Source: Stenotrophomonas sp. Marseille-Q4652 (GTDB lineage Bacteria > Pseudomonadota > Gammaproteobacteria > Xanthomonadales > Xanthomonadaceae). Taken from it: a stretch of 64,000 bases of DNA. Of the stretch, positions 53,302-62,538 are shown piece after piece. The position numbers and the translations under genes were made by a program. The notes below the pieces were generated by a model, which worked only from the letters and a program-made list of their open reading frames with translations, had not been told where the DNA came from and did no database searches. The stretch covers positions 806,001 through 870,000 of the forward strand of contig NZ_CAKAKE010000001.1 of assembly GCF_916618915.1 (NCBI RefSeq), in the 5' to 3' direction. Every line of letters starts with the position of its first letter. Position 1 is the stretch's first letter.

Positions 53302-53805
53302 TCAGTCGACCTGTGGCGGGTCCGACGGGGTGCTCCCGGTGCTGCTGGCCGAAGCCACAGCGGCGGCTGCCTGGGCCTGGGAAGCGCGGGTCTCGGCGCG
53401 GTTGAGGCGGGCGTTGAGCGTCTCGATCCGCTGGTTGAGCGCCTCGATCTCCTCGCGGGTCGGGATGTTCAACCGGCGCAGCGCCGACTGCACCTGGTCC
53501 TCGAACATGCCTTCCATCTTCCCCCAGGCGCCGGTTACGCGCTCCCTGGCGCGGTCAAAGGTGTGCTCGACGCTGTCGCGCAGCGGGGCACCACGTTCCG
53601 GATCCAGCCGGCTCTGCTGTTCGTAGTTCTCGCCCTCGCGGACCAGCGAATCGAAGAGCTTGCTGCCTTCGGCCTGGGCACGGCCCAGGGCGCCGAGCCC
53701 GGCCAGCCAGATCTGCTGGGCCGATTCGGCGACCTTGCGGGTCAGGCGCTCTGTCTGCTCGTGGGCCGAGGCGGCATCGTCGTAGGTGCGGTTTTCGGTG
53801 GTCAT
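53302..53805 (-). CDS. Phasin family protein (PHA granule-associated)
   Basis: A 167-residue protein with the poly(hydroxyalkanoate) granule-associated domain (about residues 20-125), in which KVAESAQQIWLAGLGALGRAQAEGSKLF is diagnostic and is followed by a long amphipathic helix. A heptad-like segment (IPTREEIEALNQRIETLNARL) near the end fits PhaI/PhaF-type phasins. The tail is Ala/Ser-rich. It coats polyester granules or acts as a small structural protein. No PHA synthase lies in the window. Confidence 0.87.
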   Translation of the reverse strand: MTTENRTYDDAASAHEQTERLTRKVAESAQQIWLAGLGALGRAQAEGSKLFDSLVREGENYEQQSRLDPERGAPLRDSVEHTFDRARERVTGAWGKMEGMFEDQVQSALRRLNIPTREEIEALNQRIETLNARLNRAETRASQAQAAAAVASASSTGSTPSDPPQVD

Positions 53806-53890
53806 GGCCTTCTCCCTGTCAGGAATGGTCTGCCACCAAATCTAACGCCGCGACCGTTGCGCGGCGTGATGGCTTCGCGACGCGCCCGGC

Positions 53891-54166
53891 TCAGCCCAGC
53901 CGCTCGGACAGCACCCGCTTGATCTCCGACTCGACCATGTCCTGCATCGCCGACAGCAGGAAACCCAGCTCGGCGGTAACCCGGACCTCGCCGGGCAGCA
54001 GTTCGATCGCACCATCGACGCCGGAGCGCGAGAACTGCAGCCTGTCACCCTGCCAGCGCGAGGTGATGTCGAAACGCTCGTCGAGCTTCCGGGCCACGTC
54101 CTCGATGGCCGAGCGCGCCTGGTCGGCGGCGAGGGAGTGGGCGTGGCGGATATCGATGCGGGACAC
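53891..54166 (-). CDS. Polyhydroxyalkanoic acid system family protein
   Basis: A 91-residue protein of the PHA-system family (PHA_gran_rgn). It starts MSRIDIRHAHSLAADQARSAIEDVA, a family signature, and ends with an amphipathic helix. Its role in polyester metabolism is suggested by genome context in other bacteria; function is not known. It lies 85 bases upstream of the phasin gene on the same strand. Confidence 0.86.
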   Translation of the reverse strand: MSRIDIRHAHSLAADQARSAIEDVARKLDERFDITSRWQGDRLQFSRSGVDGAIELLPGEVRVTAELGFLLSAMQDMVESEIKRVLSERLG

Positions 54167-54276
54167 GGGTGCTCCAGGACGTCGTGGGCAGGGGAGGGGC
54201 GGCTATTGTGCGCACGGCGGCGTGCACGTCCAGCACATCCTTCTGCATGTTCATGCAACCTGATAGTCTGCGCCGC

Positions 54277-55083
54277 GTGCAGACCCTGCTAGTACATCCG
54301 ACCAACCGCCAGCAGCCCGACCAGCCACTGCGTCCGGGCATCCTGCGCATCGCCCGGCATGCCTCGGGCGTGGTCCGCGTCGGCGAGGAAGTGCAGGGCA
54401 CGCTGCTGCTGGCCCAGTTCTGCCTCGATGGCCGCGGCCTCTGGCTGCAGGTCGCCAACGGCATCCGCGGGATCCACGTCAACGGTCGCCCGGTGCGGCG
54501 CATGGCGATGCTGCGCGCGGGCGACGCGGTGTACGCCGATGGCCTGGAACTGGTGGTGCAGGGCAGCTGCGAACAAGTGCCCAACCCGCCTGAAATGCCG
54601 GTGCATGCCGGCGAGGACCAGCGCATGCTGCTGCGTGGCGTCGGTGGCCAGCACCACGGGCGCAGCTTCACCCTGGATCGCATGCGCCTGGTCGGGCGCA
54701 GCGCCGAGGCGGACATCATCATCGACGATCCGGCCTTTGCGCTGGAGCATGCGCGGCTGGAACGTCATGGCGACCGGATCCTGCTGCGCGACCTCGGCTC
54801 GGCCGAGGGCAGCACGGTCAACGGCGTCCCGGTGCGCCACTGCTGGCTGCAGCCCGGCGACCAGGTCGTGTTCGATGCCCAGCACCGTTTCGTGCTCGAG
54901 GTGCCGCTGGTGCACCAGCCCGTGCTCGATACCGAAGAGCCGACCGAGGTCGAAGCCACGCCCGAACATCGCCCGCTGGCAAGCGAGCCCCGGCGTAGTT
55001 CGCATCGCTGGCCGTGGTTGCTGCTGGCCGCCTTGCTGATGGCTGGCGCGCTGGCCAGCCTGCTCCTGTTCGGAGCGCGCTGA
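54277..55083 (+). CDS. FHA domain membrane protein
   Basis: A protein of about 269 residues with an N-terminal degenerate FHA-like region (GIRGIHVNGRPV, about residues 60-75), a second FHA domain (about 120-215: RLVGRSAEADIIIDDPA, EHARLE, LGSAEGSTVNG), a linker and a C-terminal membrane helix (about 245-265). FHA domains bind phosphothreonine peptides; here the Ser and Arg residues that contact phosphate are only partly kept. The start is uncertain: GTG 54277, which follows GATAGT (54262-54267) by 9 bases, or ATG 54253. No kinase or type VI genes are adjacent. Confidence 0.74.
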   Translation: MQTLLVHPTNRQQPDQPLRPGILRIARHASGVVRVGEEVQGTLLLAQFCLDGRGLWLQVANGIRGIHVNGRPVRRMAMLRAGDAVYADGLELVVQGSCEQVPNPPEMPVHAGEDQRMLLRGVGGQHHGRSFTLDRMRLVGRSAEADIIIDDPAFALEHARLERHGDRILLRDLGSAEGSTVNGVPVRHCWLQPGDQVVFDAQHRFVLEVPLVHQPVLDTEEPTEVEATPEHRPLASEPRRSSHRWPWLLLAALLMAGALASLLLFGAR

Positions 55084-55257
55084 GGCCATCCGTTTCCGCG
55101 TCAACTCCCGCGGAACCGGCGAAAGAAAGAGCCGTATGAGAGGGTCACGCATACGGCCCATTACAGGGCTGGCTAATGGATGCAGTTGCAACCATTTGCC
55201 GCCAGCCCAAGCCTGATGTGCTGCGGCATACTAGGGCTCTTGCCCCATAGGTGTGAC

Positions 55258-56343
55258 ATGACGCGCGCGTTCAATTTCAGTGCCGGCCCTGCAACGTTGC
55301 CGGAATCGGTCCTGCGCCAGGCGCAGGAGGAAATGTTGGAATGGCGCGGCGTCGGCGCATCGGTGGTGGAGATCAGCCACCGCAGTGCCGAGTTCATTGC
55401 CCTGGCCGCCGAGACCGAAGCCGACCTGCGTCGCCTGCTTTCGATCCCGGACAACTACGCGGTGCTGTTCACTGCCGGCGGCGCGACCACCCAGCAGGCG
55501 CTGTTGCCGCTGAATTTCGCCAGCCCGGGCCAGCGGGCCGATTACGTGCTCACCGGCCACTGGGGCAAGACCGCGGTCAAGCAGGCGCGCCCCTATGTCG
55601 ACGTCAACGTGGCCGCCGACGGCGAGGTGGATGGCTATCACGACATCCCGCCGCGCGCGGAGTGGAAGCTGTCCGATGATGCGGCCTACGTGCACATCAC
55701 GGCCAACGAAACCATCCACGGCGTCGAGTTCCGCGACATCCCGGACGTGGGCAACGTACCGCTGGTGGCCGATTTCAGTTCCTCGATCGCGTCCGAACCG
55801 CTGGATGTGTCGCGCTTCGGGCTGATCTATGCCGGTGCGCAGAAGAACCTGGGGCCGGTCGGCATCTCGGTGATGATTGTGCGCCGCGACCTGCTCGAGC
55901 GTGCCGGCCAGCCGCGCGCCGACATCTTCGATTACCGCTCGCATGCCGCGCGCGATTCCATGCTCAACACGCCGCCGACCTGGAACTGGTACCTGCTCGG
56001 GCTGACGGTGAAGTGGATGCTGGCCGAAGGTGGTGTCACCGAGTTCGCCAGCCGCAATGCCGCCAAATCGGCCGCGGTCTACGAAGCGATCGACGGCTCC
56101 GGCGGCTTCTACCGCAACGAGATCGCCCCGGCGGCGCGCTCGCGGATGAACATCCCGTTCTTCCTGCCCGATGACACGCTTACCAGCCGCTTCCTTACAG
56201 AGTCCAGGGAGGCCGGGTTGCTGGCGCTGAAGGGCCACAAGGCGCTCGGCGGGCTGCGCGCCTCGCTGTACAACGCCATGCCGCTGGCCGGCGCGCAAGG
56301 CCTGGCCGGCTTCATGCGCGATTTCCAGCAGCGCCACGGTTGA
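55258..56343 (+). CDS. serC: Phosphoserine aminotransferase
   Basis: SerC (361 residues) is a PLP enzyme of serine (and pyridoxine) biosynthesis. It starts [15 protein letters not shown], has [13 protein letters not shown] and the PLP lysine in [12 protein letters not shown] (about residue 197), and ends with [15 protein letters not shown]. The frame extends upstream to 55180 but without family sequence. It heads serC-pheA-aroA, a common gammaproteobacterial order. Confidence 0.97.
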   Translation: MTRAFNFSAGPATLPESVLRQAQEEMLEWRGVGASVVEISHRSAEFIALAAETEADLRRLLSIPDNYAVLFTAGGATTQQALLPLNFASPGQRADYVLTGHWGKTAVKQARPYVDVNVAADGEVDGYHDIPPRAEWKLSDDAAYVHITANETIHGVEFRDIPDVGNVPLVADFSSSIASEPLDVSRFGLIYAGAQKNLGPVGISVMIVRRDLLERAGQPRADIFDYRSHAARDSMLNTPPTWNWYLLGLTVKWMLAEGGVTEFASRNAAKSAAVYEAIDGSGGFYRNEIAPAARSRMNIPFFLPDDTLTSRFLTESREAGLLALKGHKALGGLRASLYNAMPLAGAQGLAGFMRDFQQRHG

Positions 56344-56411
56344 GCCGTCGCCCCTGATTTACCTTTCCGCCGGGTAGCTGCCCGGCGACCGTAATCGCAA
56401 GGATCCACCCC

Positions 56412-57593
56412 ATGGCCGACAAGCCAAGCAAGCCCGCACGCAAGCGCGCCACTTCCGCGAAGACGGAAAAGCCTGCCAAGGCGCGCCCCAATGTCGAGAT
56501 GCCCGCGGTGGCCGCGCCGGTGCTGGCCGACGTGCGTGCCCGAATCGACCAGATAGATCGTGACATCCAGGGCCTGATCGCCGAGCGCGCGCGCATGGCC
56601 CGCCAGGTCGGCAAGGCCAAGGGCAAGCTTGCGCAGGCGGTGGACTACTACCGCCCCGAACGCGAGGCACAGGTGCTGCGCATGGTCGTGGACCGCAACG
56701 AGGGCCCGCTCAGCGACGAGGTCCTGGTCCACGTCTACCGCGAGATCATGTCTGCCTGCCTGGCCCAGCAGGAGCCGCTGAAGATCGGCTACCTCGGCCC
56801 GGAAGGCACTTTCAGCCAGCAGGCCGTGCTCAAGCACTTTGGCCGCTCGGCGCTGGGCCTGCCGCTGGCCAGCATCGAGGAGGTGTTCCAGGAGGTGGAA
56901 GCCGGCAATGCCGACTTCGGCGTGGTGCCGGTGGAGAACTCGGGGCAGGGCACGATCCAGATCACGCTGGACATGTTCCTGACCTCCAACCTCAAGATCT
57001 GCGGCGAGGTGGAGCTGCGCGTGCAGCAGTTCCTGATGTCGCGCAGTGGCCGCATCGAGGACATCGAGCGCATCTATGCGCATCCGCAGTCGTTCATGCA
57101 GACCTCGGCGTGGCTGCGTGCCAACCTTCCCAGGGCCGAGAAGATCCCGGTGTCGTCCAACGCCGAAGGCGCACGACGCGCACGCAATGCAGACGACGCG
57201 GCGGCGATCGGCGGCGAGAGCGCCGGTCATGTCTATGGCCTGAAGAAGGTGGTCACCAAGCCGATCCAGAACGACGCCGACAACACCACGCGTTTCCTGG
57301 TGATCGGCCGGCAGATCTTCCCGTCCTCCGGTCATGACCGCACCTCGGTGCTGGTGTTCATCCACGACAAGCCCGGCGCGCTGTTCGACGTGCTCAGCCC
57401 GTTTGCCCGCCATGGCATCAGCATGAACCGCATCGAGTCGCGGCCCTCGCACCAGGCCAGGTGGGAGTACGGCTTCTTCATCGACCTGGCCGGTCATGTC
57501 GAGGACGAGGCGATGCAGCAGGCACTGGCTGAACTGAAGGCGCACTCGGCACAGATCAAGGTGCTGGGTTCCTATCCGGTCGCCGTGCCCTGA
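56412..57593 (+). CDS. pheA: Bifunctional chorismate mutase/prephenate dehydratase (P-protein)
   Basis: PheA (393 residues) converts chorismate to phenylpyruvate for phenylalanine synthesis. The chorismate mutase domain spans about residues 38-115 (RARIDQIDRDIQGLIAERA), prephenate dehydratase about 120-295 (YLGPEGTFSQQAV, VPVENSGQGT, and NDADNTTRFLV with the catalytic Thr), and an ACT domain about 305-385 (GALFDVLS and ESRPS, which bind phenylalanine). A basic N-terminal extension of about 30 residues (MADKPSKPARKRATSAKTE) is unusual. A 7-bp hairpin without a U-tract (56368-56387) lies between serC and this gene. Confidence 0.96.
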   Translation: MADKPSKPARKRATSAKTEKPAKARPNVEMPAVAAPVLADVRARIDQIDRDIQGLIAERARMARQVGKAKGKLAQAVDYYRPEREAQVLRMVVDRNEGPLSDEVLVHVYREIMSACLAQQEPLKIGYLGPEGTFSQQAVLKHFGRSALGLPLASIEEVFQEVEAGNADFGVVPVENSGQGTIQITLDMFLTSNLKICGEVELRVQQFLMSRSGRIEDIERIYAHPQSFMQTSAWLRANLPRAEKIPVSSNAEGARRARNADDAAAIGGESAGHVYGLKKVVTKPIQNDADNTTRFLVIGRQIFPSSGHDRTSVLVFIHDKPGALFDVLSPFARHGISMNRIESRPSHQARWEYGFFIDLAGHVEDEAMQQALAELKAHSAQIKVLGSYPVAVP

Positions 57594-57663
57594 GCGGCCG
57601 ATCTCCGCACTACCGGTGCCTGTCCGCAGGCGCCATCACCGCAGCGCAGGCAACGGAACACAG

Positions 57664-58977
57664 ATGAGCAGTTCGCAACACTGGATCGCCACCGCCGGCG
57701 GGCCCTTGCAGGGCACGCTTTCCATTCCGGGTGACAAGTCGGTGTCGCACCGGGCGGTGATGTTCGCCGCCCTGGCCGACGGCGTATCGCGGATCGAAGG
57801 TTTCCTCGAGGGTGAGGACACCCGCGCCACTGCAGCGATCTTCCAGCAACTCGGCGTACGGATCGAAACGCCGACTCCGTCGCAGCGCATCGTCCATGGC
57901 GTGGGCGTCGATGGCCTGCGCGCTCCGACCGGCGACCTGGACTGCGGCAATGCCGGCACCGGCATGCGTCTGCTCGCCGGCCTGCTCGCGGCGCAACCGT
58001 TCGACAGCGTGCTGGTCGGCGACGAGTCGCTGTCGCGGCGCCCGATGCGCCGGGTCACCGGGCCACTGGCACGGATGGGTGCGCGCATCCAGACCGAAGC
58101 CGATGGTACGCCCCCGCTGCGCGTGCAGGGCGGGCAGGCGTTGACTGGCATCGACTACGAACTTCCGGTGGCCAGCGCCCAGGTCAAGTCGGCGCTCCTG
58201 CTGGCCGGGCTGTACGCCACGGGCGAAACCCGCATCCGCGAGCCACATCCCACGCGTGACTACACCGAACGCATGCTGCGCGCCTTCGGTGTGGAAATCG
58301 ATTTCCCCCCGGGTGAGGCGCGCCTGGCCGGCGGCCAGCGCCTGCGCGCCACCGACATCGTGGTGCCGGCGGATTTTTCCTCGGCAGCGTTCTTTCTTGT
58401 GGCCGCCAGCATCATTCCGGGCTCGGGGCTGCGGCTGCAGCGCGTCGGCCTCAATCCCCGCCGTACCGGCCTGCTTGCCGCGTTGCGGCTGATGGGCGCG
58501 GACATCGTGGAAGAGAACCACGCCAGCCAGGGCGGGGAACCGGTCGCCGACCTGGTGGTGCGCCACGCACCGCTGCACGGCGCGGAAATCCCCGAGGAAC
58601 TGGTGCCGGACATGATCGACGAGTTCCCGGCGTTGTTCATTGCTGCGGCCGCTGCCAGCAGCCCTACCGTGGTGAGCGGCGCGGCGGAGCTGCGGGTCAA
58701 GGAGTCAGACCGGCTTGCAGCGATGTCCGCTGGCCTGCGCACCCTGGGACTGCGAGTGGATGAAACCCCCGACGGCGCGACGATCTTTCCGGGCCAGCTC
58801 GGCGCGGGGACCATCGAGAGCCACGGCGACCATCGCATCGCGATGTCCTTCGCCGTGGCCGGCCAGCTGGCCCGGGGCGAGGTGCGGATCAACGACATCG
58901 CCAACGTGGCGACGTCGTTCCCCGGCTTTGACGCCCTGGCTACCGGTGCAGGATTCGGGCTCAGCGTCCGGGACTGA
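57664..58977 (+). CDS. aroA: 3-phosphoshikimate 1-carboxyvinyltransferase (EPSP synthase)
   Basis: AroA (437 residues) joins PEP to shikimate-3-phosphate in aromatic amino acid synthesis. It shows IPGDKSVSHRAVM, GNAGTGMRLL (phosphate contacts), RRPMRRV, the catalytic Asp in PDMIDEFPALF and Glu/Arg in RVKESDRLAA. The ATG at 57664 has GGAACACAG upstream; the extension to 57616 has no family sequence. The PEP-site motif GNAGTG is the standard form with Gly at its second glycine position. Its last 17 bases overlap the convergent TonB-like gene. Confidence 0.97.
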   Translation: MSSSQHWIATAGGPLQGTLSIPGDKSVSHRAVMFAALADGVSRIEGFLEGEDTRATAAIFQQLGVRIETPTPSQRIVHGVGVDGLRAPTGDLDCGNAGTGMRLLAGLLAAQPFDSVLVGDESLSRRPMRRVTGPLARMGARIQTEADGTPPLRVQGGQALTGIDYELPVASAQVKSALLLAGLYATGETRIREPHPTRDYTERMLRAFGVEIDFPPGEARLAGGQRLRATDIVVPADFSSAAFFLVAASIIPGSGLRLQRVGLNPRRTGLLAALRLMGADIVEENHASQGGEPVADLVVRHAPLHGAEIPEELVPDMIDEFPALFIAAAAASSPTVVSGAAELRVKESDRLAAMSAGLRTLGLRVDETPDGATIFPGQLGAGTIESHGDHRIAMSFAVAGQLARGEVRINDIANVATSFPGFDALATGAGFGLSVRD

Positions 58978-59530
58978 AGTCCACGGGCACCTGCACCACG
59001 CTCGCCACGGCCTGGCCATCACGCATGGCCGGCTCGAAGCGCCAGGTGCGGGTGGCGTCGATCACCGCGCGATCCAGTGCGCGGTCACGCGCGCCTTCGC
59101 GGCTGACGATGGAAACGTCCTGCACGCGACCATCGGCCCCGACCTGCAGGCGGGCCACCACGCTGCCCTCAAGGCGCGAGCGCAGCGCCTCGCGCGGATA
59201 GTCAGGCATGGCATTGCTGGACAGCGGGCGCGCATCGCGGTCCTGGGCCAGTGCGGGCGCACGCCTGGCCTGCGGCTGGGAGGCGGTGGCCGTCGGACGC
59301 GCTTCCGGCGCGACGGCGCGTGAGTCACCCGGAGCCGGCAATGCCCGTTCGCCCACGGGGGGCGCGGTGACACCGTTGCGCTGCTGCGCGACCCAGGCCG
59401 CGGCGATGGCAAGTATCGCGGCCATCAGCGCAATCCACAGCCAGACCGATACCGGGCGGTTACGACGGCCCTGCGGCGTGGCGGCAACGCGGGTGGTGTT
59501 GTGCACGTAGTGGCCGGGGGGCGGGGACAT
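58961..59530 (-). CDS. TonB-like energy transducer 1
   Basis: A 189-residue TonB family protein. It has one inner membrane helix (about residues 29-48, WLWIALMAAILAIAAAWV), a Pro/Ala/Arg-rich periplasmic linker and a C-terminal TonB domain (about 100-189) with YPREALRSRLEGSVVARLQV and TWRFEPAMRDGQ. TonB passes proton-motive energy to outer membrane receptors. It is shorter than most TonB proteins. GGAG lies 9 bases before the ATG. Its 3' end overlaps aroA by 17 bases. ExbB and ExbD genes are not present. Confidence 0.86.
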   Translation of the reverse strand: MSPPPGHYVHNTTRVAATPQGRRNRPVSVWLWIALMAAILAIAAAWVAQQRNGVTAPPVGERALPAPGDSRAVAPEARPTATASQPQARRAPALAQDRDARPLSSNAMPDYPREALRSRLEGSVVARLQVGADGRVQDVSIVSREGARDRALDRAVIDATRTWRFEPAMRDGQAVASVVQVPVDFSPGR

Positions 59531-59672
59531 GGCGGGCTCCTGCTTCGATCGGGAGTCCAGTCTTGCCCGGGCAGCTGCGCGGGTGTGTCACCCAGCCGTG
59601 AAGCATCGGCCTGAAACCCGATGGCATTCAGCCGCCGATGCTGCAAGTCACTGAAAGGTCGTTCCTGCGCGC

Positions 59673-60311
59673 TCAGGGCGTGAAATCGAAGGGGATTTCC
59701 AAGCTCCCTTCCACCGGCTGCCCATCGCGGGTCGCTGGCTGGAAGCGCCAGCGCCGCACAGCCTCCATTGCTGCACGATCCAGTGCCCGCGAGCCACTGC
59801 GCTGGACCAGCGTGACGCCGCCAGGCATGCCGTTGGCATCCACGTCGACACGCACCACCACAGTGCCGCGCTCTCCGCGGCGCAGGGCCGCAGGCGGGTA
59901 TTGCGGCGCAGGGCTGCTGTCAGCCAGTGGCCGCGGCCGCTCAACGGGACCGGTCGATGCCGGCGTGGCGGCAGCGTTGGCCGCGGCGATCTCCGCGGGC
60001 GTGGGTTCCTGCTGTACCGGAGGCGGCACGGTTTCCACCAGTTGGGGGCGCTCGTCTTCTTCCACCGGCCTGGCATCAGGCATCTCGCTGGCCCCGGCAC
60101 CGGCCGGCAGCGGTGCCGGCAGCGGCTGGAGCGTGGCCTGTGTCTCAGCCACGTCAGGATCCGGCCCGGCGACCTCGTTCTTGCGGCCGCCCAGCCACAC
60201 GAGCACGAACAGCAGCACGCCGATGCCGAAGGCAATCCCGGCAATCGAAAGAGAGCGCGGAGGCAACGGGAAGCGGGAGGCGGAGGCGGGGGAAGCGCGG
60301 TCGGCAGGCAT
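59673..60311 (-). CDS. TonB-like energy transducer 2
   Basis: A 212-residue paralogue of the gene after it. It has a membrane helix (about residues 24-42, IAGIAFGIGVLLFVLVWLG), a long Pro/Glu/Ala-rich linker (about 48-130) and a TonB C-terminal domain (about 130-212) with YPPAALRRGERGTVVVRVDV and WRFQPATRDGQPV. The two TonB-like genes are tandem with 142 bases between them, so they probably arose by duplication. A receptor cannot be assigned. Confidence 0.87.
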   Translation of the reverse strand: MPADRASPASASRFPLPPRSLSIAGIAFGIGVLLFVLVWLGGRKNEVAGPDPDVAETQATLQPLPAPLPAGAGASEMPDARPVEEDERPQLVETVPPPVQQEPTPAEIAAANAAATPASTGPVERPRPLADSSPAPQYPPAALRRGERGTVVVRVDVDANGMPGGVTLVQRSGSRALDRAAMEAVRRWRFQPATRDGQPVEGSLEIPFDFTP

Positions 60312-60319
60312 GGGGGTAA

Positions 60320-61702
<1,383 letters not shown>

Positions 61703-61726
61703 TCCTTCGCTGGGATGCACACGCGC

Positions 61727-61754
61727 AACGGCCCTTCGGGGCCGTTTCTTTTTT
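61727..61754 (+). terminator. Rho-independent terminator of serS
   Basis: An 8-bp stem AACGGCCC / GGGCCGTT with the stable TTCG tetraloop is followed by TCTTTTTT, 24 bases after the serS stop. Confidence 0.92.
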
Positions 61755-61768
61755 CAGTCCGGACAGAA

Positions 61769-61790
61769 CGACGGCCCCGAAGGGCCGTCG
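61769..61790 (-). terminator. Second hairpin facing azoR
   Basis: CGACGGCCC pairs with GGGCCGTCG around CGAA (TTCG on the minus strand). It is the reverse complement of the serS terminator stem and sits after the azoR stop, so it may end the convergent azoR transcript. There is no U-tract on the minus strand. Confidence 0.4.
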
Positions 61791-61836
61791 GTGCCGGTCA
61801 TGCCGGCGGCATCGCGGTGGGGGAGGCGATGTCAGG

Positions 61837-62418
61837 TCAGGCGGCCAGCGCCGCGGCCGGCTGCGGCAGGGCAGCCAGCGCCTGGTCGATGGCATCGGAG
61901 CGGTGCTGCGGCGAATAAGCCACGCCTTCGGCGCGCACGAATTCCACGTCATTGATGCCGAGGAAGGCGAAGATCTGGCGCAGGTAGGGCTCCTGGAAAT
62001 CAGTCGGCGCGCCGGTGTGCAGGCCGCCGCGGGTGCTGACCACGATCACGCGCTTGCCGCCGGCCAGGCCCTCGGGGCCGTTCTCGGTGTAACGGAAGGT
62101 CCTGCCGGCCACGGCGATGCGGTCGATCCAGGCCTTGAGCGTGGACGGCACGGTGAAGTTGTACATCGGCGCGCCGATCACCAGCACGTCGGCCTCCAGG
62201 AACTGCTGCAGGGTGCGTTCGGCATCGGCCTTTTCGGCCTCGTTGGTGCCGGCCAGCGAGGCGCCGGTCAGGTGCGGGACCGGTTCGCTGTCCAGGTCGC
62301 GGTAGTCCACCACCAGGTCGGGCAGGGCCTTGTGCCAGGTTTCCACCACGGCGGCGGTGAGCTGGCGGCTGATGGAGTTGCCACCCAGGGCGCTGGAGTC
62401 CATATGCAGCAGTTTCAT
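61837..62418 (-). CDS. azoR: FMN-dependent NADH:quinone oxidoreductase / azoreductase
   Basis: AzoR (193 residues) is a flavodoxin-fold reductase that uses NADH to reduce quinones, and azo compounds in vitro. It starts MKLLHMDSSALGGNSISRQLT and has APMYNFTVPSTLKAWID (FMN site) and VSTRGG. GAGG lies 9 bases before the ATG. The longer frame to 63351 is a shadow of the LysR gene. It is divergent from that LysR regulator, which probably controls it. Confidence 0.93.
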   Translation of the reverse strand: MKLLHMDSSALGGNSISRQLTAAVVETWHKALPDLVVDYRDLDSEPVPHLTGASLAGTNEAEKADAERTLQQFLEADVLVIGAPMYNFTVPSTLKAWIDRIAVAGRTFRYTENGPEGLAGGKRVIVVSTRGGLHTGAPTDFQEPYLRQIFAFLGINDVEFVRAEGVAYSPQHRSDAIDQALAALPQPAAALAA

Positions 62419-62493
62419 GGTTCGGGTACCTCGAGGGAGAGCGGTGTTACCGCGGCAGGGTGTGAATGATGGATTGTTGCAACCGCGGGATAA

Positions 62494-62512
62494 AGGTGTT
62501 TGAATCACACCT
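62494..62512. promoter_or_regulatory. Inverted repeat in the azoR-lysR intergenic region
   Basis: AGGTGT and ACACCT are perfect inverted copies separated by TTGAATC, midway between the two divergent starts (about 75 bases from azoR, 27 from the regulator). LysR regulators usually bind T-N11-A dyads next to a divergent target, so this is the likely site. Confidence 0.55.
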
Positions 62513-62538
62513 ATCGTTCTGAATATGAGACTGCTGAC

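Noticed and set aside
54253-54276. ATG at 54253 as the FHA gene start
   Set aside because: It lies upstream of the GATAGT -10-like box, so it would be outside the transcript if that promoter is used; kept only as an alternative.
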